A stretch of 64,000 nt of DNA. It comes from JAEKNW01 sp963678375 (GTDB taxonomy: Bacteria > Cloacimonadota > Cloacimonadia > Cloacimonadales > JAFGVF01). How positions within the stretch are numbered: the stretch's first letter is position 1; every line of letters begins with the position of its first letter. This document shows, piece by piece, positions 29,408-38,623 of the stretch. Under the pieces are notes generated by a model. The model worked only from the letters and a program-made list of their open reading frames with translations. It was not told the DNA's origin and made no database searches. Location: the NCBI GenBank assembly GCA_963678375.2, contig CAXXQH010000001.1, positions 1 through 64,000 of the forward strand, in the 5' to 3' direction. The translations under genes were made by a program, and so were the position numbers.

Positions 29408-29965
29408 TTAGTTGCCTAATTCTTTCTCTAGTTCTTCAAATCTTTGAGAAGCTTTAAACTCATTATAAAGAGCTTCTTCATTTTTAATTGCAGAAATAGT
29501 TTGCTTATTTATTTCACTTTGTGGAATTCTAACTCTTACGAAAACTTTAATTTTGTTATCTTTTTGCTTGATTGTTTCACTTTTATCAATGCTAGTTCCT
29601 TTAAAAGTAGCATTTGAAACAACCTTAACAACAGAAGAGGTTAAAGCAAGTAATTGTGGGTCATTTACACCTGATTCTTCTTCAAAATTTTTAATCATAC
29701 CTTTTACTTTAGCTTCTACGTAGTTAGCAGCTTGTAGCATAGCGTTAGCATAAGCAGCATCTTTAGCTAATGAACTTGTCATTTTAACGCCTTCACCATA
29801 AGTATATACAAATTCAGGATTATCTTGTGTGTCCCACCAGTCTGGGTAATACATAATTACATGATCAGGATTTTCCTTTTTTGGTCCATTATTAGAAGAA
29901 CATGCGACGGACAATATTGCTATTGTTATCAACATTAATACTACAATACATTTTGAGAACTTCAT
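29408..29965 (-). CDS. LPP20-like lipoprotein
   Basis: 185 residues from the ATG at 29965, which has GGAGG just upstream; the in-frame ATG ten codons earlier lacks a ribosome site. Signal peptide with lipobox LSVAC. The mature part (GEGVKMTSSLAKDAAYANA, then FVRVRIP) matches the LPP20 fold in which repeated alanine-rich helices precede a KVFVRVR strand. Probably outer-membrane or periplasm anchored; function unknown. Confidence 0.75.
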   Translation of the reverse strand: MKFSKCIVVLMLITIAILSVACSSNNGPKKENPDHVIMYYPDWWDTQDNPEFVYTYGEGVKMTSSLAKDAAYANAMLQAANYVEAKVKGMIKNFEEESGVNDPQLLALTSSVVKVVSNATFKGTSIDKSETIKQKDNKIKVFVRVRIPQSEINKQTISAIKNEEALYNEFKASQRFEELEKELGN

Positions 29966-29995
29966 ATTTCCTCCATTATTTATAAATAATTTCAT

Positions 29996-30512
29996 TACTA
30001 AAATATGTTGATATTAATCAGGTGTCAAGATAAAAACTTGATAAGCTGAAAAAATACCTGATTATTTATCATTATCCATAGCAAATAGAAAGTCAACTTT
30101 GAGTACTTTGAATTCTAAACTATGGATGAAAAAAGAAGTAAAAGCTATTTAATCTGTTGAGTTCATCATATTGAGTAGTTGCAGAAACTAATGAGTGTAG
30201 TAGAACTTTTCTAACTATGAATATAGTTGTAATCTCCTTCATTGCTAGTCTCTGCATAAACTTCTAGGATTTTATGGAAAGAGTAGCAATGAAGAATGTT
30301 CCGTCTCAAAAGAGTGGAATAAACTTTATTTGTATGTTAGAACATATCCAAATTAATTTTTAATAATTTTTTTTAAGATAGGCTCAATAATAACTATTTT
30401 GTTGGTTTTATAACATCAAAGAACTAAGAGAGTATTTTGCTGATATTGTTCTTGACTTAAAATGACTCGATCGAAATATTAGTAAATAATACAATAATAA
30501 GAAGGGAATATC
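29996..30512. other. Gene-free intergenic stretch
   Basis: About 500 bases, AT-rich. It contains a perfect 11-bp inverted repeat CTTCATTGCTA (30237-30247) and TAGCAATGAAG (30284-30294) resembling degraded dispersed repeats, and a T-run (30361-30373). A related half-site lies at 41884-41903. I see no ORF with a ribosome site. Confidence 0.6.
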
Positions 30513-30860
30513 ATGAAATTGAAAGATATCTTAGAGTTATTAGAAGGTGAGTTGTTAACACCGGATGCTGATTTAGAGGTTGATATACCTTGTGCCTTTG
30601 GTTCTGATTTGATTTCAGACATATTGATGTGTACAAAAGAATCAACATTGTTATTAACAGGATTAACTAACCCGCAAGTTATTAGATTATCCGATATGAT
30701 TGATTTGTTAGGCGTCGTTTTTGTCAGAGGTAAAAGACCTCCGCAAGATCTTATTGATATGGCTATCGAAAGAGAATTGCCATTAATAACAACCAAAATG
30801 ACCATGTACAAATCTGCTGGGCTTCTTTATAATAAAGATTTAAGAAGCTGTCAGATCTAA
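30513..30860 (+). CDS. DRTGG-domain protein, first gene of a redox-signalling-like operon
   Basis: 115 residues. Resembles the DRTGG fold (LLEGELLTPDADLEVDIPCA at the start; LLLTGLTNPQVI and LGVVFVRGKRPPQDLID in the middle; ELPLITTKMTMYKSAG at the end). A second DRTGG protein is encoded at 32656. These small proteins cluster with [FeFe]-hydrogenase-like genes in anaerobes, with no defined biochemistry. AAGAAGGG precedes the ATG. One nt separates it from the next gene. Confidence 0.75.
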   Translation: MKLKDILELLEGELLTPDADLEVDIPCAFGSDLISDILMCTKESTLLLTGLTNPQVIRLSDMIDLLGVVFVRGKRPPQDLIDMAIERELPLITTKMTMYKSAGLLYNKDLRSCQI

Positions 30861-30861
30861 T

Positions 30862-31353
30862 ATGGCTGAGTATTGGAATATAAATGAAGACTTTAAAGAG
30901 AGAGCTGAAACTTTTCTTAAAGAAAAACCAAAACCAGCTATCTCTTTAGAGTATAAAGTCACTAAGCACGACTTCAATAATGCGGGGAATGGCTCTGCCG
31001 AACTGAAAAGATTACTTAAGAAACTTGGAGTAGACCCTGTTGTTCTACGAAAAGTTGCAGTAGCATCTTATGAAGCAGAAATTAATTTGGCTGCTCATTC
31101 AGAAGGTGGAGTTATGAAGAGTAACGTGCATGGAGACTTAGTACATATAGTATTTGAAGATGTTGGACCAGGAATCGAAGATATTAATAAAGCTCTTGAA
31201 CCAGGATTCTCTACAGCTGTAGAATATGTTAGAGAGATGGGTTTTGGTGCAGGATTAGGTTTGCCAAATATTAAAAAGAATTCTGATGTAATGCATTTGG
31301 ATTCAGTAAGAGGAAGAAATACTATATTAGAGTTAATAACTTATTTTAAATAA
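30862..31353 (+). CDS. RsbW-type anti-sigma/histidine-kinase-like ATPase
   Basis: 163 residues. GHKL ATPase features are YEAEINLAAHSEGG (N-box area), FEDVGPGIEDI (G1 box) and MGFGAGLGLPNIKKNSD (G2 box). No histidine phosphoacceptor or sensor domain, so it looks like an RsbW-type serine kinase or an ATPase partner of the neighbouring hydrogenase-like protein. Tight spacing on both sides supports one operon. Confidence 0.8.
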   Translation: MAEYWNINEDFKERAETFLKEKPKPAISLEYKVTKHDFNNAGNGSAELKRLLKKLGVDPVVLRKVAVASYEAEINLAAHSEGGVMKSNVHGDLVHIVFEDVGPGIEDINKALEPGFSTAVEYVREMGFGAGLGLPNIKKNSDVMHLDSVRGRNTILELITYFK

Positions 31354-31366
31354 ATTGCAGGAATAT

Positions 31367-32653
31367 ATGTATCAGAAAAACGAGTATTTTCATGCTTTGA
31401 GAATAAATCAAGATAATTGTACTGGTTGTACAGCTTGTGTAAAAGTCTGTCCAACTGAGGCAATTAGAATTAGGAACAAAACTGTTATCTTAGACGAGCG
31501 AAGATGTATTGACTGTGGTAATTGTATTGAAGCTTGTTCATTCAAAGCTATTGTTCCTTATTCAGATGACTTTGAAATTATCGAAAATTATAAATATAGA
31601 ATTGCTGTTTTTTCAACAGTTTATGCCGGACAGTTCACTGAAGAAAATGATTATCAGACAATCAAAAAGACTGTTTTAAAACTTGGCTTTGATGAGGTTG
31701 CTGAAGAATCAAGTGTTGTTGACTTCATGACAGAAATGATTCAGAAGTATATTCGCGACAATGAAGATATTAGACCAGTTTTATCTAGTGGTTGTCCAGC
31801 AATTGTTCGCTTGATACAAGTTAGATTTCCATCATTGCTTCCTAATCTATTTCATATTGAAGCACCAATGAGTATCCTCTCTTATTATCTACGAGAGAGG
31901 GCTAAAGAAAAATTTCAATATACTGATGATGAAATAGGAGTCTTTTTAATAGTTCCTTGTGTTTCACAAGTTACAGCTGTTCATCAACCAGAAGGCACAT
32001 ATAAAAGCTATCAGGATGGAGCTTTTTCCATTAGACAAATTTATAGCAAAGCTCAGGAAGTTGTTAAAGAAGCTTGGTATGATACAGAACCAATCGATAC
32101 TTACGAGAGTGGATTAACCTATGGTATCGCTGCTAAAGAAGCTGATAAAATCGATTCTGATGATATTAGGGTGTTATCAGTGACTGGTATTGATAATTGC
32201 ATTGATATTCTTTCCCGGATTGAAGATCATCATTTTGACCAATATCAATATGTCGTAATGCGATCTTGTGACGTTGGTTGTGTTGGCGGAGGGCTCAATG
32301 TAGAGAATAAATTTATAGCTATGAGTAGGTTGAAGAAACTTGCCCAAAAAGAGAATGATGATAAACTTGATTATAAAGAATTTTGGAACTTAAATAAGAA
32401 AGGTAAGTTTGATGTACCTAAACTTAAACCAAGATCAATTATGGAATTGGATGATAATTTATTTGCTGCTTTAGAAAAGATTCAAAAAATTCAAGAAATT
32501 ACAAAGCAACTTCCAGGGATTAATTGTAGTGCTTGTGGGTGTCCAACCTGTTATGCTTTAGCAGAAGATATTGTTCAAGGTAAGGCAACTATTAAAGACT
32601 GTGTTATTCTTTATAAAAGGAACTTAGATAAAACAGAAAAGAAAGGGAAATAA
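31367..32653 (+). CDS. [FeFe]-hydrogenase-like ferredoxin protein (probable sensor)
   Basis: About 428 residues from the ATG at 31367 (AGGAA before it; a TTG 12 nt earlier is the alternative). Two 4Fe-4S motifs at the N-terminus (CTGCTACVKVCP, CIDCGNCIEAC); then a hydrogenase large-subunit-like domain with SSGCPAIV, VPCVSQ and SCDVGCVGGG, counterparts of the TSCxP, PCxxK and CxxxC H-cluster motifs but altered; then an INCSACGCPTC four-iron (Fes) motif at the C-terminus. The short length and the signalling neighbours suggest a redox sensor rather than a catalytic hydrogenase. Confidence 0.8.
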   Translation: MYQKNEYFHALRINQDNCTGCTACVKVCPTEAIRIRNKTVILDERRCIDCGNCIEACSFKAIVPYSDDFEIIENYKYRIAVFSTVYAGQFTEENDYQTIKKTVLKLGFDEVAEESSVVDFMTEMIQKYIRDNEDIRPVLSSGCPAIVRLIQVRFPSLLPNLFHIEAPMSILSYYLRERAKEKFQYTDDEIGVFLIVPCVSQVTAVHQPEGTYKSYQDGAFSIRQIYSKAQEVVKEAWYDTEPIDTYESGLTYGIAAKEADKIDSDDIRVLSVTGIDNCIDILSRIEDHHFDQYQYVVMRSCDVGCVGGGLNVENKFIAMSRLKKLAQKENDDKLDYKEFWNLNKKGKFDVPKLKPRSIMELDDNLFAALEKIQKIQEITKQLPGINCSACGCPTCYALAEDIVQGKATIKDCVILYKRNLDKTEKKGK

Positions 32654-32655
32654 TA

Positions 32656-33000
32656 ATGATAAAATTACAAGAATATTTAGATAAAATTGCTCATGAAGTA
32701 TTAAATCCAGAAGTAGCTGTTGAAAATGTAGAACTTAATACTGGGTACGTCTCAGATTTATTATCAGATGTTATGGGGTCAGCTAAAGATAATATGGCAT
32801 GGTTTACTATTATGCGTCATATGAATGTGATAGCAGTAGCTTCCATGGCGGACATACCATGTATAATTTTTGGCAAGAATACTCCACCAGAAAAAGCAGT
32901 TATTGATAAAGCTACAGAAGAAGGAATAGTTTTGATTAAAACACCATTAGCCGTTTTTGATGCTGCTGGAGTACTTTACAAACTGCTTCACCGGGATTAA
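32656..33000 (+). CDS. Second DRTGG-domain protein
   Basis: 114 residues, paralogous in layout to the gene at 30513 (YVSDLLSDVMGSAKDNMAWF; IPCIIFGKNTPPEKAVIDKA; LIKTPLAVFDAAGVLYKL). Two DRTGG genes flanking the ATPase and hydrogenase-like genes point to a duplicated ligand- or nucleotide-binding module. Its stop overlaps the start of the PHP gene (TAATG). Confidence 0.75.
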   Translation: MIKLQEYLDKIAHEVLNPEVAVENVELNTGYVSDLLSDVMGSAKDNMAWFTIMRHMNVIAVASMADIPCIIFGKNTPPEKAVIDKATEEGIVLIKTPLAVFDAAGVLYKLLHRD

Positions 33001-33743
33001 TGTTAAAGAAATTTAAGTTAGATCTTCATAATCATACAGTCTTATCTCCTTGTGGCGGACTTGAAATGTCACCAAGGGCTGTTTTAGAGAGAGCAAAGGA
33101 GCTAGGACTTGATATGATTGCAATTACTGATCATAATACTTGTAAAAACTGCAGAGCTTATTACGAATTAGCTAAAGAGTATGATGTTACTGTTATAGCG
33201 GGTGTAGAAATTCAAACTATGGAAGAGATTCATGTAATTGCTCTCTTTCCAGACCTTGATACTGCTGAGGAATTTGATAAAATAGTCTATGCTGCTTTGC
33301 TTCCAATTGAGAATAATCCAGACTATTTTGGGGATCAAGTGATTGTTGATAAGGATGAGAACATTATCGGAATCGAAGAAAGGGCCTTGATAAACTCAGT
33401 CGTTTGGGATTTTGAGACAACTGTAAATAAGATTAAAGAGTTCGAGGCTATCTGTTTCCCTGCTCATATAGATGCCCAAGTTAACTCAGTTATTTCTCAG
33501 TTAGGATTTTTACCAGCAGGTTTACCGATTGATGGGGTGGGGATAACTGCTAGATGTGATGTTAATGAATTCTTGCTGAATAATTCATATCTCAAAGATA
33601 TTACTATTATCAGAAATTCAGATGCCCATTACTTAAATGATATGGGAACAGGTGCCTGTTTTGCACGTTTAGAAGAAGCTAGTTTTAATGAACTAAAACT
33701 TGCTTTTGCCAAGAAAGATAAGAGAGAAATAATCCCAGCTTAA
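33000..33743 (+). CDS. PHP-domain metal phosphoesterase
   Basis: 247 residues. Metal-binding motifs LDLHNHT (about 6-12), AITDHNT (about 41-47), VIAGVEIQ and, late, NSDAHYL. PHP proteins hydrolyse phosphate esters; the substrate is unknown here. Last gene of the DRTGG/hydrogenase-like operon. The 3' end overlaps the convergent pseudouridine synthase gene by 4 nt. Confidence 0.85.
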   Translation: MLKKFKLDLHNHTVLSPCGGLEMSPRAVLERAKELGLDMIAITDHNTCKNCRAYYELAKEYDVTVIAGVEIQTMEEIHVIALFPDLDTAEEFDKIVYAALLPIENNPDYFGDQVIVDKDENIIGIEERALINSVVWDFETTVNKIKEFEAICFPAHIDAQVNSVISQLGFLPAGLPIDGVGITARCDVNEFLLNNSYLKDITIIRNSDAHYLNDMGTGACFARLEEASFNELKLAFAKKDKREIIPA

Positions 33744-34633
33744 GTTGCTTGGTACTTCTTAAACCTTTTCATTTCTCTATTCAAATGAGCTCTGAACTTG
33801 TGAGGGAGATCTAATTTAAAGCTAAGTTGTCTGCCATCTAAAGGATGTCTAAACGATAACTCTGAAGCAGTTAAGAAGAGTCCTTTTCCTAATAACATCA
33901 ACTCAGGTTTACCATACAATTTATCGCCTAAAATTTGGTGATTAATACTAGCTAAATGAATTCTCAACTGATGAGTTCTCCCTGTAAATAATCTTAGTTC
34001 TACCAGACTTAATACACCAGCTTTGAGAGAAGGACAATATTCCAAAACTCTGAATTTAGTAAGTGCTTGAGATTTGCCAATTGGGCTATCAATAATCCCT
34101 TCACAAGCAAGTTTTCCAACAACAATCGCGGTATATTTCTTTGTTATCTCTCTATTTTGAAACTGCTTTGATAGGTCAATCAATGAATGAGATGTTTTAG
34201 CAATAAGGAGTAAACCAGAAGTTTGATTATCTAATCTATGAACAGGTCTTAATTTCTTTAACCCATCATTAGATTTATTAGTTTTAATGTTTGATAAGAG
34301 CATATTTTCAATAGTTCGGAATTTGTTTCCACTCACATCAACCCCGGCAGGCTTATTGATAATAGCTAAATAATCATCTTCATAAACAATGTCTAGCTTT
34401 CTTTGATATGATTTATATGTGATTTCTTCCTGTTCGATTAAGGTAATGGTGTCTGAGTTCTTGACGTAGTCCGCTGTATAAGCTCTTTCTTGGTTAAGCA
34501 AAATGTCACCTCGTTTAATCGCTTTTACCAAGCCTTTTCTGCTATGAATAAAATTAAATTTCCGAAAATCTATATCACTTAATCGAACTCGATCTTCTAA
34601 GTTCATTATTTTAATTTCTTCAATTATCTTCAT
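33740..34633 (-). CDS. RluA/RluD-family pseudouridine synthase
   Basis: 297 residues. N-terminal S4-like RNA-binding part (about 20-75; KGLVKAIKRGDILLN), then the catalytic domain with PVHRLDNQTSGLLLIAKT (catalytic Asp in HRLD), GRTHQLRIHLA and the closing LYGKPELMLL. It isomerises uridine in rRNA or tRNA; the exact site is not predictable. It is transcribed alone. Confidence 0.88.
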   Translation of the reverse strand: MKIIEEIKIMNLEDRVRLSDIDFRKFNFIHSRKGLVKAIKRGDILLNQERAYTADYVKNSDTITLIEQEEITYKSYQRKLDIVYEDDYLAIINKPAGVDVSGNKFRTIENMLLSNIKTNKSNDGLKKLRPVHRLDNQTSGLLLIAKTSHSLIDLSKQFQNREITKKYTAIVVGKLACEGIIDSPIGKSQALTKFRVLEYCPSLKAGVLSLVELRLFTGRTHQLRIHLASINHQILGDKLYGKPELMLLGKGLFLTASELSFRHPLDGRQLSFKLDLPHKFRAHLNREMKRFKKYQAT

Positions 34634-34689
34634 AAATCTACCTATTAATCTCTTTTTGTATAGCCAATAAGGCTAATATCATTTCTTTA

Positions 34690-34718
34690 TTGACTTATTT
34701 TTACTATTCGCAAAATAT
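34690..34718 (+). promoter_or_regulatory. Probable promoter of the aminotransferase gene
   Basis: TTGACT (34690-34695), 17 bases, AAATAT. The -10 is weak. Confidence 0.45.
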
Positions 34719-34758
34719 GGCAAGATAAATAATAATAAAAAAAAGTAGGTAAAAAATT

Positions 34759-35958
34759 ATGGATTATAAGCAAATCTTTTCTCAAAGTACGAGAAATCAA
34801 GGTTCTTCCATGATCAGAGAACTAGTCGCTTCAACAAGAGGAATTGAAGGGTTAATATCTTTCGCAGGTGGTTTCCCTTCACCTAAAACATTCCCCTGCA
34901 AAGAACTTAGTGAATTATATGCTGAAATAGTTAAAAGTGAAGGTTGCCAAGTGCTTCAATATGGAGCTTCTGAGGGTGATCCAGTTTTAAAAGAAGCTCT
35001 AATTAATTATGAAAAGAAATCTAACTTAAAGCAAAGCGAACTTATTACCAGTGTTGGTTCTACCAATGCTATTTATGCTTATGCTAAATGTTTTGTTGAT
35101 GAAGGTGATTACATCATTTGTGAAGCACCAAGTTTCTTAGGAACTGTGGTAGCTTTTGAAGCTCTAGGAGCAAAACTACAAGGTGTGGAAGTTGAAGAAG
35201 ATGGAATGAACATGAACCAGTTAGAACTGGATATTCAAAGATTGATATCAGAAAATAAGAAGATTAAATTTATCTATACTATTCCTGAATTCCAGAATCC
35301 AACTGGTGTAACAATGTCCAAAGAAAAAAGAAAAAGATTGATTGAAATTGCTGAACTTTATGATATCCCAATACTAGAAGATAATCCTTATGGTGAACTT
35401 CGTTACTGTGGTGAAAAGATTGATTCAATATTTGAAATAGCTAGAATGCAAGGGAAAAATATTGTTACATCTGTAAAATCATTCTCTAAAGTACTGGGAC
35501 CCGGTATGCGTGCTGCTTACATGATGGGTGATGAAATTATTATTGCTAAAGTTGCCTTGTGGTTACAAAAGATAATAGTAAGTAGTGATTGTGTAACTCA
35601 AAGAGTAGTTGCTAGATTGATTGAAAAAGATATGCTTTCAAGTCAGATACGTAAGATATCTGAGATATATAAACCTAGTTTAGATGCTATGCTTAATGCT
35701 CTTGAAAAGTATATGCCAAAAACATTGAAATGGACAAAACCTGAAGGTGGTATGTTTATTTGGATTACTCTTCCAGAAGGGATGAATGGTGATCAACTCT
35801 TTGAAGATGCTAAGGCAGAAAAAGTTTGCTTTATTCCTGGATCAAAGTTCTATCCGAAAGGTCAAGAGAAATATAATGCAATAAGATTGAACTTCACTTT
35901 CGCAGACCCAGATACTATCGAAGAAGGTGTTAAGAGATTAGCAAAACTTTTTAAATAA
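34759..35958 (+). CDS. PLP-dependent aminotransferase, class I/II (LysN/2-aminoadipate type)
   Basis: 399 residues. PLP lysine in SVKSFSKVLGPGMRAAYM, substrate/cofactor motifs FAGGFPSPKTFP, YGASEGDPVLKEAL, PEFQNPTG and LEDNPYGELRY. This subgroup (GntR-less MocR relatives) includes 2-aminoadipate and aromatic/branched-chain aminotransferases; the substrate is not determined by the sequence. Single-gene unit followed by a hairpin. Confidence 0.88.
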   Translation: MDYKQIFSQSTRNQGSSMIRELVASTRGIEGLISFAGGFPSPKTFPCKELSELYAEIVKSEGCQVLQYGASEGDPVLKEALINYEKKSNLKQSELITSVGSTNAIYAYAKCFVDEGDYIICEAPSFLGTVVAFEALGAKLQGVEVEEDGMNMNQLELDIQRLISENKKIKFIYTIPEFQNPTGVTMSKEKRKRLIEIAELYDIPILEDNPYGELRYCGEKIDSIFEIARMQGKNIVTSVKSFSKVLGPGMRAAYMMGDEIIIAKVALWLQKIIVSSDCVTQRVVARLIEKDMLSSQIRKISEIYKPSLDAMLNALEKYMPKTLKWTKPEGGMFIWITLPEGMNGDQLFEDAKAEKVCFIPGSKFYPKGQEKYNAIRLNFTFADPDTIEEGVKRLAKLFK

Positions 35959-35984
35959 TAATCAAAGATATCCGAAATATAATT

Positions 35985-36004
35985 AGCCCCTTAAATGGGG
36001 CTAT
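35985..36004 (+). terminator. Short hairpin after the aminotransferase gene
   Basis: AGCCCC and GGGGCT around TTAAAT, followed by a mixed ATGTCTATTT. Weak terminator. Confidence 0.45.
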
Positions 36005-36027
36005 GTCTATTTAAAGCAGGAAGCACT

Positions 36028-36543
36028 ATGAAAATTTCGATTAGAGGCGTATCGTGTTCAGGTAAAACAAGCCTAGCTAAGAGATTGTCTGAAGAACTTA
36101 ATATTCAGCATATTGAATTAGATGAATTCTTTTGGCTACCAAATTGGCAACAACGAGATCTTACTGATTTCCTAGAAATAGTTAAAGAACAATTAGACCA
36201 AGATCACTGGGTAATGGATGGTAATTATAGTAAAGTATATAATGGATTGAACGTAGATTATGATTATCAGATTTGGTTAGACTATTCTTTTATGAAGATT
36301 CTTTTTAGATATTTCAAGAGAACTTTTGATAGAGTTTTTTTTAAAAGGAAAATATGTAATGGAAATATAGAGAATATTAAATCAGTCTTTTCTCGTGATA
36401 GCTTATTGATATGGATCTTTAGAACTTACTGGAAACGAAAAAGAGAATTAAAACTATTAAAAGGGGAGAAAGAAAATCTTATAATATTAAAAAAAGATAG
36501 GGAAATAGTTCAGCTAATTAATTTTTTTAAGAATAATCAATAA
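36028..36543 (+). CDS. P-loop kinase-like protein (FlaR/adenylate-kinase-related)
   Basis: 171 residues from the ATG at 36028 (AGGAAG upstream; an in-frame ATG lies 33 nt before, without a ribosome site). Walker A GVSCSGKTSLAK at about 8-19, then HIELDEFFWLPNWQ and WVMDGNYSKV, as in the topology-modulation/FlaR-type nucleotide kinase group. The substrate is unknown. Confidence 0.75.
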   Translation: MKISIRGVSCSGKTSLAKRLSEELNIQHIELDEFFWLPNWQQRDLTDFLEIVKEQLDQDHWVMDGNYSKVYNGLNVDYDYQIWLDYSFMKILFRYFKRTFDRVFFKRKICNGNIENIKSVFSRDSLLIWIFRTYWKRKRELKLLKGEKENLIILKKDREIVQLINFFKNNQ

Positions 36544-36553
36544 ATGATTATCT

Positions 36554-37297
36554 CTATCTAATCTTAGTAATTGTTTCCAGATCTGCGACAATTTTATTGT
36601 AACCAGTATCTTGGTAGCAAGTAGATAAATTCATATTGTCAGGTCGATATTTCATTGAGCTATCGATGTATTTCTTCGCAGTTAAATGAAGTTCTCTTAC
36701 ACCACACAAATTGACTAAACGGTCCTTGTTTTGAGAATTAACTCCTGAACCTGCCATAATTGAAATTCTTTTATTCGCTTTAATAATCAAATCTTTTATT
36801 AGTGTATATCCTTCATCTACTGTTGCCCTTTGACCCGAAGTAAGAATCCTATTTGCTCCTATAGAAATTATATCTTCGAGAGCTTTAAATGGATTTCTGG
36901 CGAAATCAAAAGCTCTGTGAAAAGTAACTTGAAGTGGCTTTGCCAAGTCTATAAGCTCTAAGCTTCTACTGATATCTACATCTCCAGTAGGTAAAAGGAT
37001 ACCAAATGCAAGGCAATCTGCTTTCAATTGTTTTGCCAATATTATATCTTCTTTCATCACTTGAAACTCTTCTTTAGAGTAACAGAAATCTCCTCCTCTA
37101 GGTCTTATCATAACAGATAGATCAATTGAGAGATTATCTCTCACAGCTTTGATAAGTCCATAAGATGGAGTGATACCACCCTCTGCAAGATCAGAGCATA
37201 ACTCAACCCTGTTTGCTCCACCTTTTTCAGCTATTATAGCAGATTCAAGTGAATCAACACAGATTTCCAAAGTGATATCTTTTTGAAAGTTTAGCAT
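36554..37297 (-). CDS. cutC: CutC family protein
   Basis: 247 residues, TIM-barrel CutC family: EICVDSLESAIIAEKGGANR, ELCSDLAEGGITPS, MIRPRGGDFCYS, FHRAFD, RILTSGQ and IMAGSGVN are its recurring motifs. Linked to copper tolerance in E. coli by genetics; the biochemical role is unsettled. Overlaps the upstream methyltransferase gene by 7 nt. Confidence 0.9.
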   Translation of the reverse strand: MLNFQKDITLEICVDSLESAIIAEKGGANRVELCSDLAEGGITPSYGLIKAVRDNLSIDLSVMIRPRGGDFCYSKEEFQVMKEDIILAKQLKADCLAFGILLPTGDVDISRSLELIDLAKPLQVTFHRAFDFARNPFKALEDIISIGANRILTSGQRATVDEGYTLIKDLIIKANKRISIMAGSGVNSQNKDRLVNLCGVRELHLTAKKYIDSSMKYRPDNMNLSTCYQDTGYNKIVADLETITKIR

Positions 37298-37962
37298 TCT
37301 TTTTTTTTGCCTTTTATAAGATATCCATGACTATACCAGTCAAGATAATCTAGCTCAATCTCCCAGCCTTTACTTTCAAATATTCGTGAAATATGAACTG
37401 GAGATAAAGTGTTTTTTATTCTTTGATCATCAATTTTAAACCAATTCATTAAAACAATACCGTAATTAGTTATGCGAGTTAAATCACTGGCTAATTTCTC
37501 TATATCTGAAACGAACATGAGCAAGTCTCTACAGATAGTGTAATCTACTTTTTCATCAGCCATTATTTGGTCTAAATCTTTAACATCACCTAAGAGAACT
37601 TTCGTTTTATGGTCTGTATGATTCTGGTTTATATAATCTAAACTCTTTTGATCAATATCATTACATATTATGTATTCAATATCTTTATTACTTGCTTTCA
37701 AATTTAGCGAAAGGAAACCCGAACCACAACCAATATCTAAAATTTTACCTGAGATATTATTATAGGATTCTAATATTTTTTGCGAGTAATGTTGACCTGC
37801 TTTTTCTTGAGATATTATAACTGGGTTACTACAGCTAGGGCAGCTAGTTTTGATTATAAAATCACTTTTGCTCCAAGGATGAAATTTATTCTGTAATAGT
37901 TCAATTTTTTCACCACAATCACAAATTGTTCCCCAAATCATTGTATTGGAAATTTTTTTCAT
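37291..37962 (-). CDS. SAM-dependent methyltransferase with N-terminal zinc ribbon
   Basis: 223 residues. Two cysteine pairs at about 13-45 (CDCGE, SCPSC) form a zinc ribbon, followed by a Rossmann methyltransferase core (ILDIGCGSGFLSL motif I, then VDYTICRDLL). The acceptor substrate is unknown. It lies between tenA and cutC in the - strand thiamine run, but nothing ties it to thiamine. Confidence 0.7.
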   Translation of the reverse strand: MKKISNTMIWGTICDCGEKIELLQNKFHPWSKSDFIIKTSCPSCSNPVIISQEKAGQHYSQKILESYNNISGKILDIGCGSGFLSLNLKASNKDIEYIICNDIDQKSLDYINQNHTDHKTKVLLGDVKDLDQIMADEKVDYTICRDLLMFVSDIEKLASDLTRITNYGIVLMNWFKIDDQRIKNTLSPVHISRIFESKGWEIELDYLDWYSHGYLIKGKKKEC

Positions 37963-37963
37963 C

Positions 37964-38611
37964 TCAATCCCATTTTTTTAAGTTATAAGCATTATCCATA
38001 AATTGAAAGTCTAACCTACAAGAATAATTAAATATTTCAGATAGCTTAGCAAGCTCGTCATTAGAGATGTCTTCACTATAAAAATTTACATATTTTTTTA
38101 CTAAATTAGTTTGATTAATAAATTCATCTGACACATAGGTGTCAATCCAAGCTTGATATGGATTGTTATCAAGACTATTTTTAGCTATATTTTTACCATT
38201 TTCAAGATACACCCAAAAACAAGGTAGGAGAGAGGTTAATCCTTGCAGAAAAGTTCCTGTAGAAATTGTAGCTAGTAAATAAGATGTGTAAGCCAAACAA
38301 GCAGGTTGCATTAAATCAGTTTGCTTGATATTATATTGCTTGAACAGCTCCTTTTGAAAGATATGTTCAAGTTGATATGATTCAATAGATAATTTAGCAA
38401 ATGTATCTTTTATCGTAGTATTAGGAGCTTTTTCTGAAAGTAGCTCCATTGCTTGAGCATACTTCTTTATGTAGATAGCATCTTGTTGAAGGTAGAATTT
38501 AAAAGATTCTATTGGAAGTTGACCTGATGCTAGTGACTTAGAAAATGGATGTTGCAGATGTCTGTCAATAATGTGAGAAGCATTCTGCCAAAGGGCCTCA
38601 GTTGTTAGCAT
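37964..38611 (-). CDS. tenA: TenA-type thiaminase II / aminopyrimidine salvage protein
   Basis: 215 residues, all-helical TenA fold. The family start (HPFSKSLASGQLPIESFKFY) is followed by LQQDAIYIKKYAQAM. A cysteine lies in the middle helix (PACLAYTSYLLA), where TenA enzymes keep the active-site Cys. TenA hydrolyses degraded aminopyrimidines so HMP can be recovered. Last of thiM-thiE-thiD-tenA. Confidence 0.85.
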   Translation of the reverse strand: MLTTEALWQNASHIIDRHLQHPFSKSLASGQLPIESFKFYLQQDAIYIKKYAQAMELLSEKAPNTTIKDTFAKLSIESYQLEHIFQKELFKQYNIKQTDLMQPACLAYTSYLLATISTGTFLQGLTSLLPCFWVYLENGKNIAKNSLDNNPYQAWIDTYVSDEFINQTNLVKKYVNFYSEDISNDELAKLSEIFNYSCRLDFQFMDNAYNLKKWD

Positions 38612-38623
38612 ATCTTTAACCTC

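Noticed and set aside
31367..32653. Catalytic [FeFe] hydrogenase
   Set aside because: Too short, H-cluster motifs are altered, and no NuoE/NuoF-type partners adjoin; annotated as hydrogenase-like instead.
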